This document shows positions 22,879-33,363 of a stretch of DNA of 64,000 nucleotides, one piece after another. Location of the stretch: contig LR782234.1 of NCBI GenBank assembly GCA_902825215.1, forward strand, positions 868,001 through 932,000. The letters run 5' to 3'. Origin of the DNA: Pseudomonas fluorescens (GTDB lineage Bacteria; Pseudomonadota; Gammaproteobacteria; Pseudomonadales; Pseudomonadaceae). Below the pieces are notes generated by a model, which was given only the letters and a program-made list of their open reading frames with translations, was not told where the DNA came from and searched no databases. How positions within the stretch are numbered: the stretch's first letter is position 1; each line of letters starts with the position of its first letter. The position numbers and the translations under genes are program-made.

Positions 22879-23730
22879 ATGACTTTTGTACAGTCCCTGA
22901 CCCGGTTGCCTTGTGGCAACCGGGTTCTTGATTTGGCCCGGACGCATGTCATGGGTATTCTCAATGTCACTCCCGACTCCTTTTCCGACGGCGGCCAATA
23001 CAGCCAGCTGGACGCTGCATTGCGTCACGCTGAAGCCATGGTGGCTGCCGGCGCGACGCTGATCGATGTCGGTGGTGAATCCACGCGCCCAGGTGCACGA
23101 ACGGTGTCACCGCTGGAGGAGCTGGAGCGTGTAGCGCCGATCGTCGAGCTGATCAATCGCGAGCTCGATGTGATCATCTCAGTCGATACCTCGACGCCAG
23201 CGGTCATGCGCGAAACCGCGCGACTCGGCGCCGGCCTGATCAATGATGTTCGTTCGCTGCAGCGCGATGGTGCGCTGGATGCGGCGGCGGCTACCGGTTT
23301 GCCGGTGTGTCTGATGCACATGCTCGGCGAGCCTGGCAACATGCAGGACAATCCGCAGTATCAGGATGTCACCCGGGAAGTGGGCGAGTTTCTCGCCGAG
23401 CGCATGAAACAGTGTGCGGCCGCTGGCATTCCTGCCGAGCGCATCATTCTTGATCCTGGTTTCGGTTTCGCCAAAACCCTGCAGCACAATCTAAGCTTGT
23501 TCAAGCACATGGAGGCCCTGCATGCGTTGGGCAGGCCATTGCTCGTGGGTGTTTCGCGAAAGAGCATGATCGGGCAGGCCTTGAATCGCCCCGTGGGCGA
23601 GCGCCTCCATGGCGGTCTGGCCCTTGCTGCGCTGGCATCGGTAAAAGGTGCGTGTATATTGCGCGTCCATGATGTGGCGGAAACGGTAGACGTCGTGCGG
23701 ATGATCGCGGCTGTAGAATCAGCCGAATAA
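22879..23730 (+). CDS. folP: Dihydropteroate synthase FolP
   Basis: 283 residues. Conserved loops are [28 protein letters not shown] and the late SRKSMIG segment. It joins p-aminobenzoate to dihydropterin pyrophosphate in folate synthesis and is the sulfonamide target. ATG 22879 lies 8 nt after ftsH and the gene ends 16 nt before glmM, matching the ftsH-folP-glmM order of enteric bacteria. Confidence 0.97.
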   Translation: MTFVQSLTRLPCGNRVLDLARTHVMGILNVTPDSFSDGGQYSQLDAALRHAEAMVAAGATLIDVGGESTRPGARTVSPLEELERVAPIVELINRELDVIISVDTSTPAVMRETARLGAGLINDVRSLQRDGALDAAAATGLPVCLMHMLGEPGNMQDNPQYQDVTREVGEFLAERMKQCAAAGIPAERIILDPGFGFAKTLQHNLSLFKHMEALHALGRPLLVGVSRKSMIGQALNRPVGERLHGGLALAALASVKGACILRVHDVAETVDVVRMIAAVESAE

Positions 23731-23746
23731 GAATGATGGAGCGCTT

Positions 23747-25084
23747 ATGAGCAAAAAATACTTTGGTACTGACGGCATTCGTGGCCGGGTCGGCGAATAC
23801 CCGATTACTCCTGACTTCATGCTCAAGCTCGGCTGGGCCGCAGGTATGGCGTTCCGCAAGATGGGCGCCTGCAAGGTGCTGGTCGGCAAGGACACGCGTA
23901 TTTCCGGTTACATGTTCGAATCGGCGCTTGAGGCGGGCCTGACGTCGGCGGGCGCCGATGTGATGTTGCTCGGCCCGATGCCGACCCCGGCGATTGCCTA
24001 CCTGTCGCGCACATTCCAGGCTGAGGCTGGGATCGTGATCAGTGCATCGCACAATCCGCACGACGATAACGGCATCAAGTTCTTCTCCGGCAAAGGCACG
24101 AAATTGCCAGATGAGCTGGAGCTGATGATCGAAGAATTGCTCGATACGCCGATGACAGTGGTTGAATCCAGCAAGATCGGCAAGGTGTCGCGAATCAACG
24201 ATGCCTCTGGCCGCTATATCGAATTCTGCAAAAGCAGTGTCCCAACCGGTACCAGCTTTTCCGGTATGAAGATTGTCATCGATTGCGCACACGGCGCGAC
24301 CTATAAGGTTGCGCCAAGCGTGTTCCGCGAGTTGGGCGCAGAAGTGGTCGTCCTGTCGGCGCAGCCTAACGGTCTGAACATCAACGATAACTGCGGCTCG
24401 ACCCACATGGGGCCGTTACAGGCTGCGGTGCTGGCTGAGCACGCCGATCTGGGTATCGCCTTTGACGGTGATGGCGATCGCGTTCTGATGGTCGATCACA
24501 CCGGCGCCATTGTCGATGGTGACGATTTGCTGTTCATCATTGCTCGTGATCTGCATGAGCGCGGCAAGTTGCAGGGCGGCGTGGTTGGCACGCTGATGAG
24601 CAATCTGGGTCTTGAGCTGGCGCTTGCCGATCTTTCGATTCCATTTGTTCGAGCCAACGTCGGTGATCGCTATGTCATCGCTGAACTGCTTGAGCGCAAC
24701 TGGCTGGTGGGCGGCGAGAATTCCGGGCATGTCGTGTGCTTCAATCACACCACCACCGGTGATGCGATCATCGCGGCGCTGCAGGTGCTGATGGCGCTGA
24801 AGACCCGTAATGAAGGTCTGGCGCAAACCCGTCAGGCGTTGCGCAAGTGTCCTCAGGTGTTGATCAACGTGCGTTTCGGTGGCGGCGAAAGCCCGCTGGA
24901 GCACCCGGCTGTCAAAGAGGCCAGTGCGCGTGTAACCCAGGCAATGGCCGGCCGTGGTCGCGTGCTTTTGCGCAAGTCGGGAACAGAGCCTTTGGTGCGC
25001 GTGATGGTCGAAGGCGAGGACGAAACTCAGGTTCGCGGCTATGCGGAAGAACTGGCAAAACTGGTAACTGAAGTTTCTGCCTGA
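23747..25084 (+). CDS. glmM: Phosphoglucosamine mutase GlmM
   Basis: 445 residues. The N-terminus is [19 protein letters not shown]. The phosphorylated serine is Ser101 in [19 protein letters not shown], the metal loop is [12 protein letters not shown], and the sugar/phosphate loops are GGENSGH and [16 protein letters not shown]. It converts glucosamine-6-P to glucosamine-1-P for UDP-GlcNAc, feeding peptidoglycan and LPS. Confidence 0.98.
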   Translation: MSKKYFGTDGIRGRVGEYPITPDFMLKLGWAAGMAFRKMGACKVLVGKDTRISGYMFESALEAGLTSAGADVMLLGPMPTPAIAYLSRTFQAEAGIVISASHNPHDDNGIKFFSGKGTKLPDELELMIEELLDTPMTVVESSKIGKVSRINDASGRYIEFCKSSVPTGTSFSGMKIVIDCAHGATYKVAPSVFRELGAEVVVLSAQPNGLNINDNCGSTHMGPLQAAVLAEHADLGIAFDGDGDRVLMVDHTGAIVDGDDLLFIIARDLHERGKLQGGVVGTLMSNLGLELALADLSIPFVRANVGDRYVIAELLERNWLVGGENSGHVVCFNHTTTGDAIIAALQVLMALKTRNEGLAQTRQALRKCPQVLINVRFGGGESPLEHPAVKEASARVTQAMAGRGRVLLRKSGTEPLVRVMVEGEDETQVRGYAEELAKLVTEVSA

Positions 25085-25149
25085 TTCGGCTTGCCAGCCT
25101 TCATTCTCTTGGGTAACATCTGCGCCCACTTTGACCGACGAGGTACAGC

Positions 25150-25905
25150 ATGCGTCGCCCTATGGTAGCTGGTAACTGGAAGATGCACGGTACCCGCGCC
25201 AGCGTCGCTGAGCTGATCAACGGCCTTCGTCATCTGGCCTTGCCAAGCGGTGTTGATGTCGCGGTATTCCCGCCTTGCTTGCATATCAATCAAGTGATTG
25301 ATGGCTTGAAAGGCAAGTCGATTTCGGTCGGCGCGCAGAATTCTGCGGTGGAAGCCATGCAAGGTGCGCTGACCGGTGAGGTTGCTCCCAGTCAGTTGGT
25401 GGATGCAGGTTGTTCCCTGGTGCTTGTCGGGCACTCCGAACGTCGCCAGATAATGGGCGAGCGCGACGGAATGCTGAATCGCAAGTTCGCAGCGGCACAG
25501 GCATGCGGCCTGGTTCCGGTGTTGTGCGTAGGGGAAACCCTTGAGCAGCGCGAAGCCGGCAAGACTCTTGAAGTTGTCGGGCGTCAGCTGGGCAGCATCA
25601 TCGAGGAGCTGGGTGTCGGTGCCTTTGCCAAGGCAGTCATTGCTTACGAGCCGGTCTGGGCCATTGGTACCGGACTGACTGCAACGCCGCAACAGGCTCA
25701 GGATGTGCATAAAGCCATTCGCGAGCAGTTGGCGGCAGAGAATTCTGAAGTCGCACGAGGTGTGCGGCTTCTATACGGCGGCAGCGTGAAGGCGGCCAAT
25801 GCGGCCGAACTGTTCGGCATGCCGGATATCGATGGGGGGCTCATTGGTGGAGCTTCCCTGAATGCAGATGAGTTCGGTGCGATCTGTCGCGCCGCGGGAA
25901 ACTGA
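25150..25905 (+). CDS. tpiA: Triosephosphate isomerase TpiA
   Basis: 251 residues. Active-site elements are NWKMHGT (Asn/Lys near the start), [11 protein letters not shown] (catalytic His), [16 protein letters not shown] (catalytic Glu and loop 6) and [10 protein letters not shown]. It interconverts dihydroxyacetone phosphate and glyceraldehyde-3-phosphate. secG follows after 4 nt, an arrangement conserved in pseudomonads. Confidence 0.98.
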   Translation: MRRPMVAGNWKMHGTRASVAELINGLRHLALPSGVDVAVFPPCLHINQVIDGLKGKSISVGAQNSAVEAMQGALTGEVAPSQLVDAGCSLVLVGHSERRQIMGERDGMLNRKFAAAQACGLVPVLCVGETLEQREAGKTLEVVGRQLGSIIEELGVGAFAKAVIAYEPVWAIGTGLTATPQQAQDVHKAIREQLAAENSEVARGVRLLYGGSVKAANAAELFGMPDIDGGLIGGASLNADEFGAICRAAGN

Positions 25906-25909
25906 GAAA

Positions 25910-26296
25910 ATGCTGGAAACAGTCGTAGTCGTTTTTCATCTGCTGGGTGCATTGGGCGTAGTTGCTCTGGTTTTGCTGCAGCAGGGTAAGGGTGCGGACG
26001 CTGGCGCGTCTTTCGGAGCAGGTGCTTCAAATACTGTGTTCGGAAGCCAAGGTTCCTCTACCTTTCTTAGTAAGTTTACTGCTATACTTGCCGCCGGTTT
26101 CTTCATAACCAGCTTGGGGTTAGGTTACTTTGCTAAAGAGAAGGCTCATCAGCTGACTCAAGCAGGTTTGCCAGATCCAGCAGTGTTGGAAGTACCTAAG
26201 CAACAACAACCGGCTTCTGATGATGTCCCGGTGCTTCAAGAGCAAAAGTCGGCTTCTCCAGCGACTGACGTACCTCCAGCTCAAGAGCAGAAGTAA
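25910..26296 (+). CDS. secG: Protein-export membrane protein SecG
   Basis: 128 residues from ATG 25910. It has two membrane helices (about 3-23 and 52-72) joined by the conserved [20 protein letters not shown] cytoplasmic loop. The tail is rich in Gln, Pro and Ala and longer than in E. coli. It is an accessory subunit of SecYEG. It is followed in 22 nt by tRNA-Leu, as in E. coli. Confidence 0.95.
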   Translation: MLETVVVVFHLLGALGVVALVLLQQGKGADAGASFGAGASNTVFGSQGSSTFLSKFTAILAAGFFITSLGLGYFAKEKAHQLTQAGLPDPAVLEVPKQQQPASDDVPVLQEQKSASPATDVPPAQEQK

Positions 26297-26318
26297 GAAG
26301 GGTTTCAAACGTAGTTTT

Positions 26319-26404
26319 GCCGAGGTGGTGGAATTGGTAGACACGCAACCTTGAGGTGGTTGTGCCCATAGGGTGTAGGGGTTCGAGTCCCCTTCTCGGT
26401 ACCA
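26319..26404 (+). tRNA. tRNA-Leu (anticodon GAG)
   Basis: 86 nt with encoded CCA. The acceptor is GCCGAGG paired with TCTCGGT, the anticodon stem CAACC/GGTTG encloses loop TTGAGGT (anticodon GAG), a long class II variable arm (GCCCATAGGGT) follows, and the T arm has GTTCGAGTC. It reads CUU/CUC codons. It likely shares the secG transcript and is closed by the terminator at 26414. Confidence 0.95.
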
Positions 26405-26413
26405 ATTAGTCAG

Positions 26414-26440
26414 GAAAGCCCGCTGTTGCGGGCTTTCTTG
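26414..26440 (+). terminator. Terminator after tRNA-Leu
   Basis: GAAAGCCCGC-TGTT-GCGGGCTTTC, a perfect 10-bp stem, then TTG. Confidence 0.85.
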
Positions 26441-26456
26441 CAGGTGGAAGGTTACA

Positions 26457-26485
26457 TTGACCCTATAAGGGATCGGTCGTATACT
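26457..26485 (+). promoter_or_regulatory. Sigma-70 promoter of tRNA-fMet
   Basis: TTGACC (26457-26462), a 17-nt spacer, TATACT (26480-26485), then a GC-rich discriminator (CCGCCCC). The mature tRNA begins 17 nt after the -10 box. A GC-rich discriminator suggests stringent control, as for other stable RNA genes. Confidence 0.88.
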
Positions 26486-26501
26486 TCCGCCCCAGCTTTG
26501 T

Positions 26502-26578
<77 letters not shown>

Positions 26579-26584
26579 GTTTAA

Positions 26585-26609
26585 GGAGCCCCTTTTCAGG
26601 GGCTTTTTG
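26585..26609 (+). terminator. Terminator after tRNA-fMet
   Basis: AGCCCCT (26587-26593) pairs with AGGGGCT (26598-26604), followed by TTTT. Downstream, 26618-26717 contains the start region of the rimP operon and a further small dyad. Confidence 0.9.
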
Positions 26610-26717
26610 TTAGCTGGACACTTTCAACGCCGCTGTTCGACGGCGTTTCAAGGATGGGCGTTATGCCCATTTTTTTATTTTGCAAAGCATGCACATATCA
26701 TGCACTAGGGGGTTCAG

Positions 26718-27176
26718 GTGTCGAGCAAGCTAGAAGAGTTGCAGGCCTTGCTGGCCCCGGTGGTCGTGGCCCTGGGCTATGAATGCTGGGGTATCGAGTT
26801 TTCGGCTCAGGGTCGGCACTCGATGTTGCGCGTTTATATCGATAAAGAGGGCGGTGTGCTGGTGGACGATTGCGCCATTGTCAGCCGTCAGATCAGCGGT
26901 GTGCTGGATGTTGAAGATCCAATCTCCGTTGAATACACCCTTGAAGTTTCCTCGCCAGGCATGGAGCGCCCACTGTTCACTCTTGAGCAGTTCGCCCAGT
27001 TCGTTGGTGAACAAGTGAAGATCAAGCTGCGCTCGCCTTTTGAAGGTCGACGCAACTTTCAGGGCCTTCTGCGCGGTGTAGAAGAGCAGGACGTCGTGGT
27101 GCAGGTAGATGACCATGAATTCCTGTTGCCGATCGATATGATCGACAAGGCCAACATTATTCCCAGTTTTGACTGA
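26718..27176 (+). CDS. rimP: Ribosome maturation factor RimP
   Basis: 152 residues from GTG 26718, with AGGGGG (26707-26712) spaced for it. The sequence has [54 protein letters not shown] and a C-terminal Sm-like domain. It is needed for 30S maturation. It heads the rimP-nusA-infB-rbfA-truB-rpsO-pnp run. Confidence 0.96.
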   Translation: MSSKLEELQALLAPVVVALGYECWGIEFSAQGRHSMLRVYIDKEGGVLVDDCAIVSRQISGVLDVEDPISVEYTLEVSSPGMERPLFTLEQFAQFVGEQVKIKLRSPFEGRRNFQGLLRGVEEQDVVVQVDDHEFLLPIDMIDKANIIPSFD

Positions 27177-27223
27177 GACGCGGATCCCGCGGATCCAATG
27201 GCTTGCGAAAGGCGAGGCGTACG

Positions 27224-28705
27224 ATGAGCAAAGAAGTACTGCTGGTTGTTGAGTCGGTATCCAATGAAAAGGGCGTACCGGCAAGCGTAATTTTTGAAGC
27301 GCTGGAGCTGGCTCTGGCCACTGCTACCAAAAAGCGTTTTGAAGACGAAGTTGACCTGCGTGTGGAAATTAACCGCCACACCGGTTCTTACGAGACTTTC
27401 CGTCGCTGGACGGTCGTTGAAGAGAATGATCTCGACGATCCGGCCATCGAAACCTGGCCAAGCAAGGTTGCCGAAACGCATCCGGGCGCCAAGGTCGGCG
27501 ACGTTGTCGAAGAAAAAATCGAATCCATCGAGTTCGGCCGCATCGCTGCACAGACTGCCAAGCAGGTGATCGTGCAGAAGGTTCGCGAAGCCGAGCGCGC
27601 GCAAGTGGTTGACGCCTATCGCGAGCGCCTGGGAGAAATCATCTCCGGCACCGTGAAAAAAGTTACCCGCGACAATGTGATCGTCGATCTGGGCAACAAC
27701 GCTGAAGCGTTGCTGGCCCGTGAAGACATCATTTCTCGCGAAACCTTCCGTGTCGGCGTGCGTCTGCGTGCGCTGCTCAAGGAAATCCGCACCGAGAACC
27801 GCGGCCCGCAGCTGATCCTGTCGCGTACCGCGCCGGAAATGCTGATCGAGCTGTTCCGCATCGAAGTGCCGGAGATTGCCGAAGGCCTCATCGAAGTCAT
27901 GGCAGCGTCCCGTGATCCGGGTTCGCGCGCCAAGATCGCCGTTCGCTCCAAGGACAAACGCATCGACCCGCAGGGCGCTTGCATCGGTATGCGCGGTTCG
28001 CGCGTCCAGGCAGTGTCGGGCGAGTTGGGCGGCGAGCGTGTCGACATCGTGCTGTGGGACGATAACCCGGCCCAGTTCGTGATCAACGCCATGTCCCCGG
28101 CCGAGGTTGCGGCAATTATTGTCGACGAGGATGCCCATGCCATGGACATCGCCGTTGGCGCAGATAACCTGGCTCAGGCCATTGGTCGCGGTGGTCAGAA
28201 CGTGCGTCTGGCCAGCCAGTTGACTGGCTGGACCCTGAACGTGATGACCGAATCGGACATCCAGGCCAAGCAGCAAGCGGAAACCGGCGACATCCTGCGC
28301 AACTTCATCGACGAGCTGGAAGTCGACGAAGAGCTGGCACAGGTGCTGGTTGACGAAGGCTTCACCAGCCTGGAAGAGATTGCCTACGTACCGGTGGAGG
28401 AGATGCTCAACATCGACGGCTTCGACGAGGATATCGTCGACGAGCTTCGCGCTCGTGCCAAGGATCGCTTGTTGACCAAAGCCATCGCTACTGAGGAAAA
28501 GCTGGCAGACGCCCATCCGGCCGAAGACCTGCTCTCGCTTGAGGGTATGGACAAGGATTTGGCGATGGAACTGGCGGTGCGCGGCGTAATTACCCGCGAA
28601 GACCTGGCCGAGCAGTCTATTGACGACCTGCTCGACATCGACGGCATTGACGATGATCGTGCCGGCAAGTTGATCATGGCCGCCCGAGCCCACTGGTTCG
28701 AGTAA
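27224..28705 (+). CDS. nusA: Transcription termination/antitermination factor NusA
   Basis: 493 residues from ATG 27224 ([20 protein letters not shown]). Domains in order: N-terminal RNA polymerase-binding domain (1-130), S1 (about 135-200), KH1 and KH2 (about 200-345; [14 protein letters not shown] and [14 protein letters not shown]), then two acidic C-terminal repeats typical of gammaproteobacteria. It acts in pausing, termination and antitermination. A TTG 21 nt upstream is in frame but would add seven unrelated residues. Confidence 0.98.
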   Translation: MSKEVLLVVESVSNEKGVPASVIFEALELALATATKKRFEDEVDLRVEINRHTGSYETFRRWTVVEENDLDDPAIETWPSKVAETHPGAKVGDVVEEKIESIEFGRIAAQTAKQVIVQKVREAERAQVVDAYRERLGEIISGTVKKVTRDNVIVDLGNNAEALLAREDIISRETFRVGVRLRALLKEIRTENRGPQLILSRTAPEMLIELFRIEVPEIAEGLIEVMAASRDPGSRAKIAVRSKDKRIDPQGACIGMRGSRVQAVSGELGGERVDIVLWDDNPAQFVINAMSPAEVAAIIVDEDAHAMDIAVGADNLAQAIGRGGQNVRLASQLTGWTLNVMTESDIQAKQQAETGDILRNFIDELEVDEELAQVLVDEGFTSLEEIAYVPVEEMLNIDGFDEDIVDELRARAKDRLLTKAIATEEKLADAHPAEDLLSLEGMDKDLAMELAVRGVITREDLAEQSIDDLLDIDGIDDDRAGKLIMAARAHWFE

Positions 28706-28732
28706 TTAGGCGCGGCCTGAGGAGAGAAGTGC

Positions 28733-31261
28733 ATGACGCAAGTCACGGTGAAACAACTGGCCGATGAGGTCAAAACACCGGTAGAGCGCCTGTTGCAGCA
28801 GATGCGTGAGGCAGGTCTGCCGCACACCGCCGCCGACGAAAATGTGACTGACAGTGAGAAGCAGTCTTTGCTGACTCACTTGAAAAGCAGCCACAAGGCG
28901 AAAGTGGAAGAACCACGCAAGATCACGCTGCAGCGTAAAACCACCAGCACCCTGCGGGTGGCTGGTAGCAAGAGCATCAGCGTAGAAGTTCGCAAGAAGA
29001 AAGTTTTCGTACAGCGCAGCCCGGAAGAAATCGAAGCCGAGCGCAAGCGTGAACTGGATGAGCGTCGCGCAGTAGAAAATGCTGCCCGTCAGAAGGCTGA
29101 AGAAGAAGCCAAGCAGCGCGCCGAAGAAGAAGCGCGTCGCCAGCCTGCTGCTGCGCAAACCGCTGCCAGCGACGCCGTTGCGGCACCGGCTGCAGTGGCC
29201 GAGCCTGTGCGTGAAAGCGCGCCGGTGGCTGCTGCTCCAGCGCCGTCTGCTGACGTTCGCAACAAGCAGAACGAACAGCGCCGTCCGGACAAACCGCGTG
29301 CCGACGACAACAATCGTCGCAGCGGTGGTGGTGATGGCGAGCGTAAAAACGCTCCGCATCGCGCATCGGTCAAGGAAAAAGCCCCGGCTCCACGCGTGGC
29401 GCCACGCACTACCGACGAAGAAAGCGATGGCTTCCGTCGTGGTGGTCGCGGCAAGGCCAAGCTGAAGAAGCGCAACGCCCACGGTTTCCAGAGCCCTACC
29501 GGCCCTGTCGTGCGTGATGTGCAGATCGGCGAGACCATCACGGTTGGCGATCTGGCCAATCAGATGTCGGTCAAAGCGGCTGAAATCATCAAGTTCATGT
29601 TCAAACTGGGTACTCCAGCGACCATCAACCAGGTGCTTGATCAGGAAACTGCTCAACTGGTAGCCGAAGAACTGGGCCACAAAGTGACCCTGGTCAGCGA
29701 CACCGCCCTGGAAGATTCTTTGGCCGAGTCCCTGAAGTTTGAAGGTGAGTCGTTCTCCCGTGCACCTGTCGTGACCGTAATGGGCCACGTTGACCACGGT
29801 AAAACGTCCCTGCTCGACTACATCCGTCGTGCCAAGGTAGCTGCTGGCGAAGCCGGCGGTATTACCCAGCACATCGGTGCGTACCACGTTGAGACTGATC
29901 GCGGCATGGTCACCTTCCTCGACACCCCGGGTCACGCTGCGTTTACCGCAATGCGTGCCCGTGGTGCCAAGGCGACCGACATCGTGATCCTCGTGGTTGC
30001 AGCCGACGACGGCGTGATGCCGCAAACCATCGAAGCGGTCCAGCATGCTCAGGCAGCTGGCGTGCCTCTGGTGGTTGCAGTGAACAAGATCGACAAGCCG
30101 GGCGCCGATCTCGATCGCATCCGCAGCGAGCTGTCGGTTCACGGCGTGACGTCCGAAGACTGGGGTGGCGACACTCCATTCGTTCCAGTATCGGCAAAAA
30201 TGGGTACTGGCGTAGACGAGCTGCTTGAAGCCGTTCTGCTGCAAGCCGAAGTGCTCGAACTGAAAGCGACTCCATCGGCTCCTGGTCGTGGTGTGGTGGT
30301 TGAATCGCGTCTCGACAAAGGTCGTGGCCCGGTAGCCACCGTGCTTGTTCAGGACGGTACCCTGCGTCAAGGCGACATGGTTCTGGTTGGTTCGAACTAC
30401 GGCCGTGTGCGTGCCATGCTCGACGAGAACGGCAAGCCGATCAAGGAAGCCGGTCCTTCCATCCCTGTCGAGATTCTCGGCCTGGACGGTACCCCGGACG
30501 CTGGCGACGAGATGAGCGTGGTTGCCGACGAGAAGAAAGCCCGTGAAGTGGCTCTGTTCCGTCAAGGCAAGTTCCGCGAAGTCAAACTGGCTCGCGCTCA
30601 CGCCGGCAAGCTGGAAAACATCTTCGAAAACATGGGTCAGGCCGAGAAGAAGACGCTCAACATCGTCCTCAAATCCGACGTCCGTGGTTCGCTGGAAGCG
30701 TTGAACGGTGCCTTGAATGGCCTGGGCAACGACGAAGTTCAAGTGCGCGTAGTCGGCGGCGGCGTCGGTGGTATCACCGAATCCGATGCCAACCTGGCAC
30801 TGGCTTCCAACGCTGTACTGTTCGGCTTCAACGTGCGTGCCGATGCTGGCGCACGGAAGATCGTCGAGCAGGAAGGTCTGGACATGCGTTACTACAACGT
30901 GATCTACGACATCATCGAAGACGTCAAGAAAGCCCTGACCGGCATGCTCGGCAGCGATGTTCGCGAGAACATCCTGGGTGTGGCCGAAGTGCGTGATGTG
31001 TTCCGTTCGCCGAAGTTTGGCGCGATCGCCGGCTGCATGGTGATCGAAGGTGTTGTGCACCGTAACCGTCCGATCCGTGTACTGCGTGAAGACATCGTTA
31101 TCTTCGAAGGCGAGCTGGAATCCCTGCGCCGCTTCAAGGATGACGCTTCCGAAGTACGTGCCGGCATGGAATGCGGTATCGGCGTGAAGAGCTACAACGA
31201 CGTCAAAGTCGGCGACAAGATCGAAGTCTTCGAGAAGGTTCAGGTTGCTCGCAGCCTCTGA
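28733..31261 (+). CDS. infB: Translation initiation factor IF-2
   Basis: 842 residues. It has an N-terminal IF2N domain ([20 protein letters not shown]), a long charged Ala/Glu/Arg linker to about residue 250, a second IF2N-like segment, then the G domain with [14 protein letters not shown] near residue 345, DTPGH and NKID. Domains II-IV bind 50S and fMet-tRNA. It brings initiator tRNA to the 30S subunit. It follows nusA after 27 nt. A stable hairpin sits between it and rbfA. Confidence 0.98.
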   Translation: MTQVTVKQLADEVKTPVERLLQQMREAGLPHTAADENVTDSEKQSLLTHLKSSHKAKVEEPRKITLQRKTTSTLRVAGSKSISVEVRKKKVFVQRSPEEIEAERKRELDERRAVENAARQKAEEEAKQRAEEEARRQPAAAQTAASDAVAAPAAVAEPVRESAPVAAAPAPSADVRNKQNEQRRPDKPRADDNNRRSGGGDGERKNAPHRASVKEKAPAPRVAPRTTDEESDGFRRGGRGKAKLKKRNAHGFQSPTGPVVRDVQIGETITVGDLANQMSVKAAEIIKFMFKLGTPATINQVLDQETAQLVAEELGHKVTLVSDTALEDSLAESLKFEGESFSRAPVVTVMGHVDHGKTSLLDYIRRAKVAAGEAGGITQHIGAYHVETDRGMVTFLDTPGHAAFTAMRARGAKATDIVILVVAADDGVMPQTIEAVQHAQAAGVPLVVAVNKIDKPGADLDRIRSELSVHGVTSEDWGGDTPFVPVSAKMGTGVDELLEAVLLQAEVLELKATPSAPGRGVVVESRLDKGRGPVATVLVQDGTLRQGDMVLVGSNYGRVRAMLDENGKPIKEAGPSIPVEILGLDGTPDAGDEMSVVADEKKAREVALFRQGKFREVKLARAHAGKLENIFENMGQAEKKTLNIVLKSDVRGSLEALNGALNGLGNDEVQVRVVGGGVGGITESDANLALASNAVLFGFNVRADAGARKIVEQEGLDMRYYNVIYDIIEDVKKALTGMLGSDVRENILGVAEVRDVFRSPKFGAIAGCMVIEGVVHRNRPIRVLREDIVIFEGELESLRRFKDDASEVRAGMECGIGVKSYNDVKVGDKIEVFEKVQVARSL

Positions 31262-31332
31262 CTCGCGCACTTCAAGGGCCACGATGCGCCGTAGCATGCC
31301 AATGCGCGGTGCAGCGTCCGGACTCTAAACGC

Positions 31333-31366
31333 AACGCCCGGTCTGGCATTTGTCAGGCCGGGCGTT
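31333..31366 (+). terminator. Hairpin between infB and rbfA
   Basis: AACGCCCGG (31333-31341) pairs with CCGGGCGTT (31358-31366), and CTG/CAG can extend the stem inward. Only TT follows, so this is an attenuating or processing hairpin inside the operon rather than a full stop. Confidence 0.6.
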
Positions 31367-31420
31367 TGCCGCTTTCAGACCTTGCGGGTTTCACCGCTGG
31401 GCAGTAACAGGTAACAAATC

Positions 31421-31822
31421 ATGGCAAAAGAATACAGCCGTACCCAACGTATCGGCGATCAGATGCAGCGCGAGCTGGCACAACTGATCCGTCGTGAAGT
31501 CAAAGACCCGCGCGTGGGTCTGGTCACCATCACCGCAGTGGAAGTCTCCCGTGACGTCGGTCACGCGAAGATCTTCATCACCGTGATGGGCCAGGACAAC
31601 GCCGAAGATATCGCGCAAAGCATCAAGGTGCTCAATGCCGCCGCAGGCTTCCTGCGCATGCAGCTGGCCCGTGAAATGAAGCTGCGCAGCGTGCCGCAAT
31701 TGCACTTCCACTACGACGAATCCGTCGTGCGTGGCGCGCATTTGTCGGCGCTGATCGAGCGCGCCGTGGCTGAAGACAATCAGCACGTGGCGGCGCCTGC
31801 ACCTGAAGACACCAAGGAGTAA
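31421..31822 (+). CDS. rbfA: Ribosome-binding factor A
   Basis: 133 residues with the KH-like RbfA fold: [20 protein letters not shown] at the N-terminus, [20 protein letters not shown] and the [15 protein letters not shown] end. It binds the 30S neck region in late maturation and cold adaptation. It ends 4 nt before truB. Confidence 0.97.
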   Translation: MAKEYSRTQRIGDQMQRELAQLIRREVKDPRVGLVTITAVEVSRDVGHAKIFITVMGQDNAEDIAQSIKVLNAAAGFLRMQLAREMKLRSVPQLHFHYDESVVRGAHLSALIERAVAEDNQHVAAPAPEDTKE

Positions 31823-31826
31823 CTCG

Positions 31827-32744
31827 GTGGCTCAGGTCAAACGTATCCGTCGTAACGTCAGCGGCATCATCCTGCTCGACAAGCCGCTGGGGTTCACCTC
31901 CAACGCCGCGTTGCAGAAGGTGCGCTGGCTGCTCAATGCCGAGAAGGCCGGTCACACCGGCAGTCTCGACCCGCTGGCCACCGGCGTGCTGCCGTTGTGC
32001 TTTGGCGAGGCCACCAAGTTCTCGCAGTACCTGCTCGATTCCGACAAGGGTTACGAAACCCTGGCGCAACTGGGCAAGACCACCACCACGGCCGATGCCG
32101 AAGGTGAAGTTTTGCAGGAGCGTCCGGTGACCGTTGGTCGCGTCGATGTCGAAGCGGTTTTGCCGAAATTTCGCGGTCAAATCAGTCAGATACCGCCGAT
32201 GTACTCCGCGCTCAAGCGTGATGGCCAGCCGCTGTACAAGCTGGCCCGTGCAGGCGAAGTAGTGGAGCGCGAACCGCGTTCTGTTACTATTGCGCGCTTG
32301 GAATTGCTGGCCTTCGAAGGCGATACTGCGCGTCTTGCGGTGGACTGCAGCAAGGGCACCTATATCCGCACCCTGGTGGAGGATATCGGCGAGCAACTCG
32401 GTTGTGGTGCGTACGTCGCAGAATTGCGCCGGACCCAGGCCGGGCCTTTCACCCTCGCGCAGACGGTGACCCTCGAAGAGCTGGAAGCGGTACATGCCGA
32501 AGGCGGCAACGAAGCGGTTGATCGCTTTCTGATGCCCTCGGACAGCGGCCTGCAGGATTGGCCGTTGCTGCACTTCTCGGAAGCGAGCGCGTTCTACTGG
32601 CTCAACGGCCAGCCGGTACGTGCCCCGGATGCTCCGAAGTTCGGCATGGTACGGGTACAGGATCACAATGGTCGCTTCATCGGCATCGGTGAAGTGAGCG
32701 AAGACGGGCGCATTGCGCCGCGTCGCTTGATTCGGTCGGAATGA
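31827..32744 (+). CDS. truB: tRNA pseudouridine-55 synthase TruB
   Basis: 305 residues from GTG 31827 (AAGGAG just upstream in the rbfA tail). The catalytic Asp is in [17 protein letters not shown], followed by [19 protein letters not shown] and a C-terminal PUA domain. It makes the universal pseudouridine 55 in the tRNA T-loop. Confidence 0.97.
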   Translation: MAQVKRIRRNVSGIILLDKPLGFTSNAALQKVRWLLNAEKAGHTGSLDPLATGVLPLCFGEATKFSQYLLDSDKGYETLAQLGKTTTTADAEGEVLQERPVTVGRVDVEAVLPKFRGQISQIPPMYSALKRDGQPLYKLARAGEVVEREPRSVTIARLELLAFEGDTARLAVDCSKGTYIRTLVEDIGEQLGCGAYVAELRRTQAGPFTLAQTVTLEELEAVHAEGGNEAVDRFLMPSDSGLQDWPLLHFSEASAFYWLNGQPVRAPDAPKFGMVRVQDHNGRFIGIGEVSEDGRIAPRRLIRSE

Positions 32745-32819
32745 CCGGAACCGGCCTGTTTCACAGCAGGTCGGCGAGTGTGGCTGTCAACAGGCACGGT
32801 CACGACTCATTTATAGATA

Positions 32820-32881
32820 CAGGGATTTGTCCCTGGCCTGTTGAAACTGTTTTTTTGAAACAGTTTCCTGATAAGGAAGGA
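32820..32881 (+). promoter_or_regulatory. rpsO leader with two hairpins
   Basis: CAGGGATTTGTCCCTG (32820-32835) is a small hairpin. GAAACTGTTT (32843-32852) pairs with AAACAGTTTC (32858-32867) around TTTTG. The second stem ends 6 nt before the AAGGAAGG ribosome binding site (32874-32881). S15 represses its own translation through the leader in E. coli; a structure this close to the RBS would suit that, though the fold differs from the E. coli pseudoknot as far as I can see. Confidence 0.5.
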
Positions 32882-32888
32882 TTGCCTC

Positions 32889-33158
32889 ATGGCTCTCGAC
32901 GTTCAAGAAAAAGCTCAAATCGTTGCTGACTACCAGCAAGCTGTTGGTGACACTGGTTCGCCAGAAGTGCAAGTTGCACTGCTGACCGCCAACATCAACA
33001 AACTGCAAGGTCACTTCAAGGCCAACGGTAAAGATCACCACTCCCGTCGTGGTCTGATCCGCATGGTAAACCAGCGTCGCAAGCTGCTGGACTACCTGAA
33101 AGGCAAGGACGTGAGCCGGTACGCCGCTCTGATCGCTCGCCTGGGTCTGCGTCGCTAA
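32889..33158 (+). CDS. rpsO: 30S ribosomal protein S15
   Basis: 89 residues with the usual S15 pattern: [40 protein letters not shown] and [12 protein letters not shown] at the end. A primary 16S rRNA binder of the 30S platform. rpsO-pnp adjacency is conserved with E. coli. Confidence 0.99.
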   Translation: MALDVQEKAQIVADYQQAVGDTGSPEVQVALLTANINKLQGHFKANGKDHHSRRGLIRMVNQRRKLLDYLKGKDVSRYAALIARLGLRR

Positions 33159-33186
33159 TCAGCGATTGCGCTATGAGGTTGGTTGT

Positions 33187-33224
33187 CTGCAAGTCGTCAG
33201 CGGTTCGCCGCTGGCGCCTTGCAG
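33187..33224 (+). promoter_or_regulatory. rpsO-pnp intercistronic hairpin with UUCG tetraloop
   Basis: Outer stem CTGCAAG (33187-33193) with CTTGCAG (33218-33224). Inner stem CAGCGG-TTCG-CCGCTG (33198-33213) has the very stable UUCG loop. By position it matches the region that in E. coli is cut by RNase III to allow PNPase autoregulation. No T-run follows, so it is unlikely to terminate fully. Confidence 0.65.
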
Positions 33225-33363
33225 GCTCCCAGCCTCAAGTTTTATCTGCACCATGGCTTTACCTGTAGCACCCGGACAATCCACATCGGGCCGATTCCCG
33301 AGATTGCCCAAGAATTTCGCAAGAAACCGTTTTCCCCAAGAGCCACAAAGAAGGTAGGACACC

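Noticed and set aside
28706..31297. 863-codon frame antisense to infB, and similar long antisense frames over dnaJ-dapB, ftsH, nusA, pnp and the DUF1631 gene
   Set aside because: All are reverse-strand shadows of certain genes with no domains or ribosome sites.
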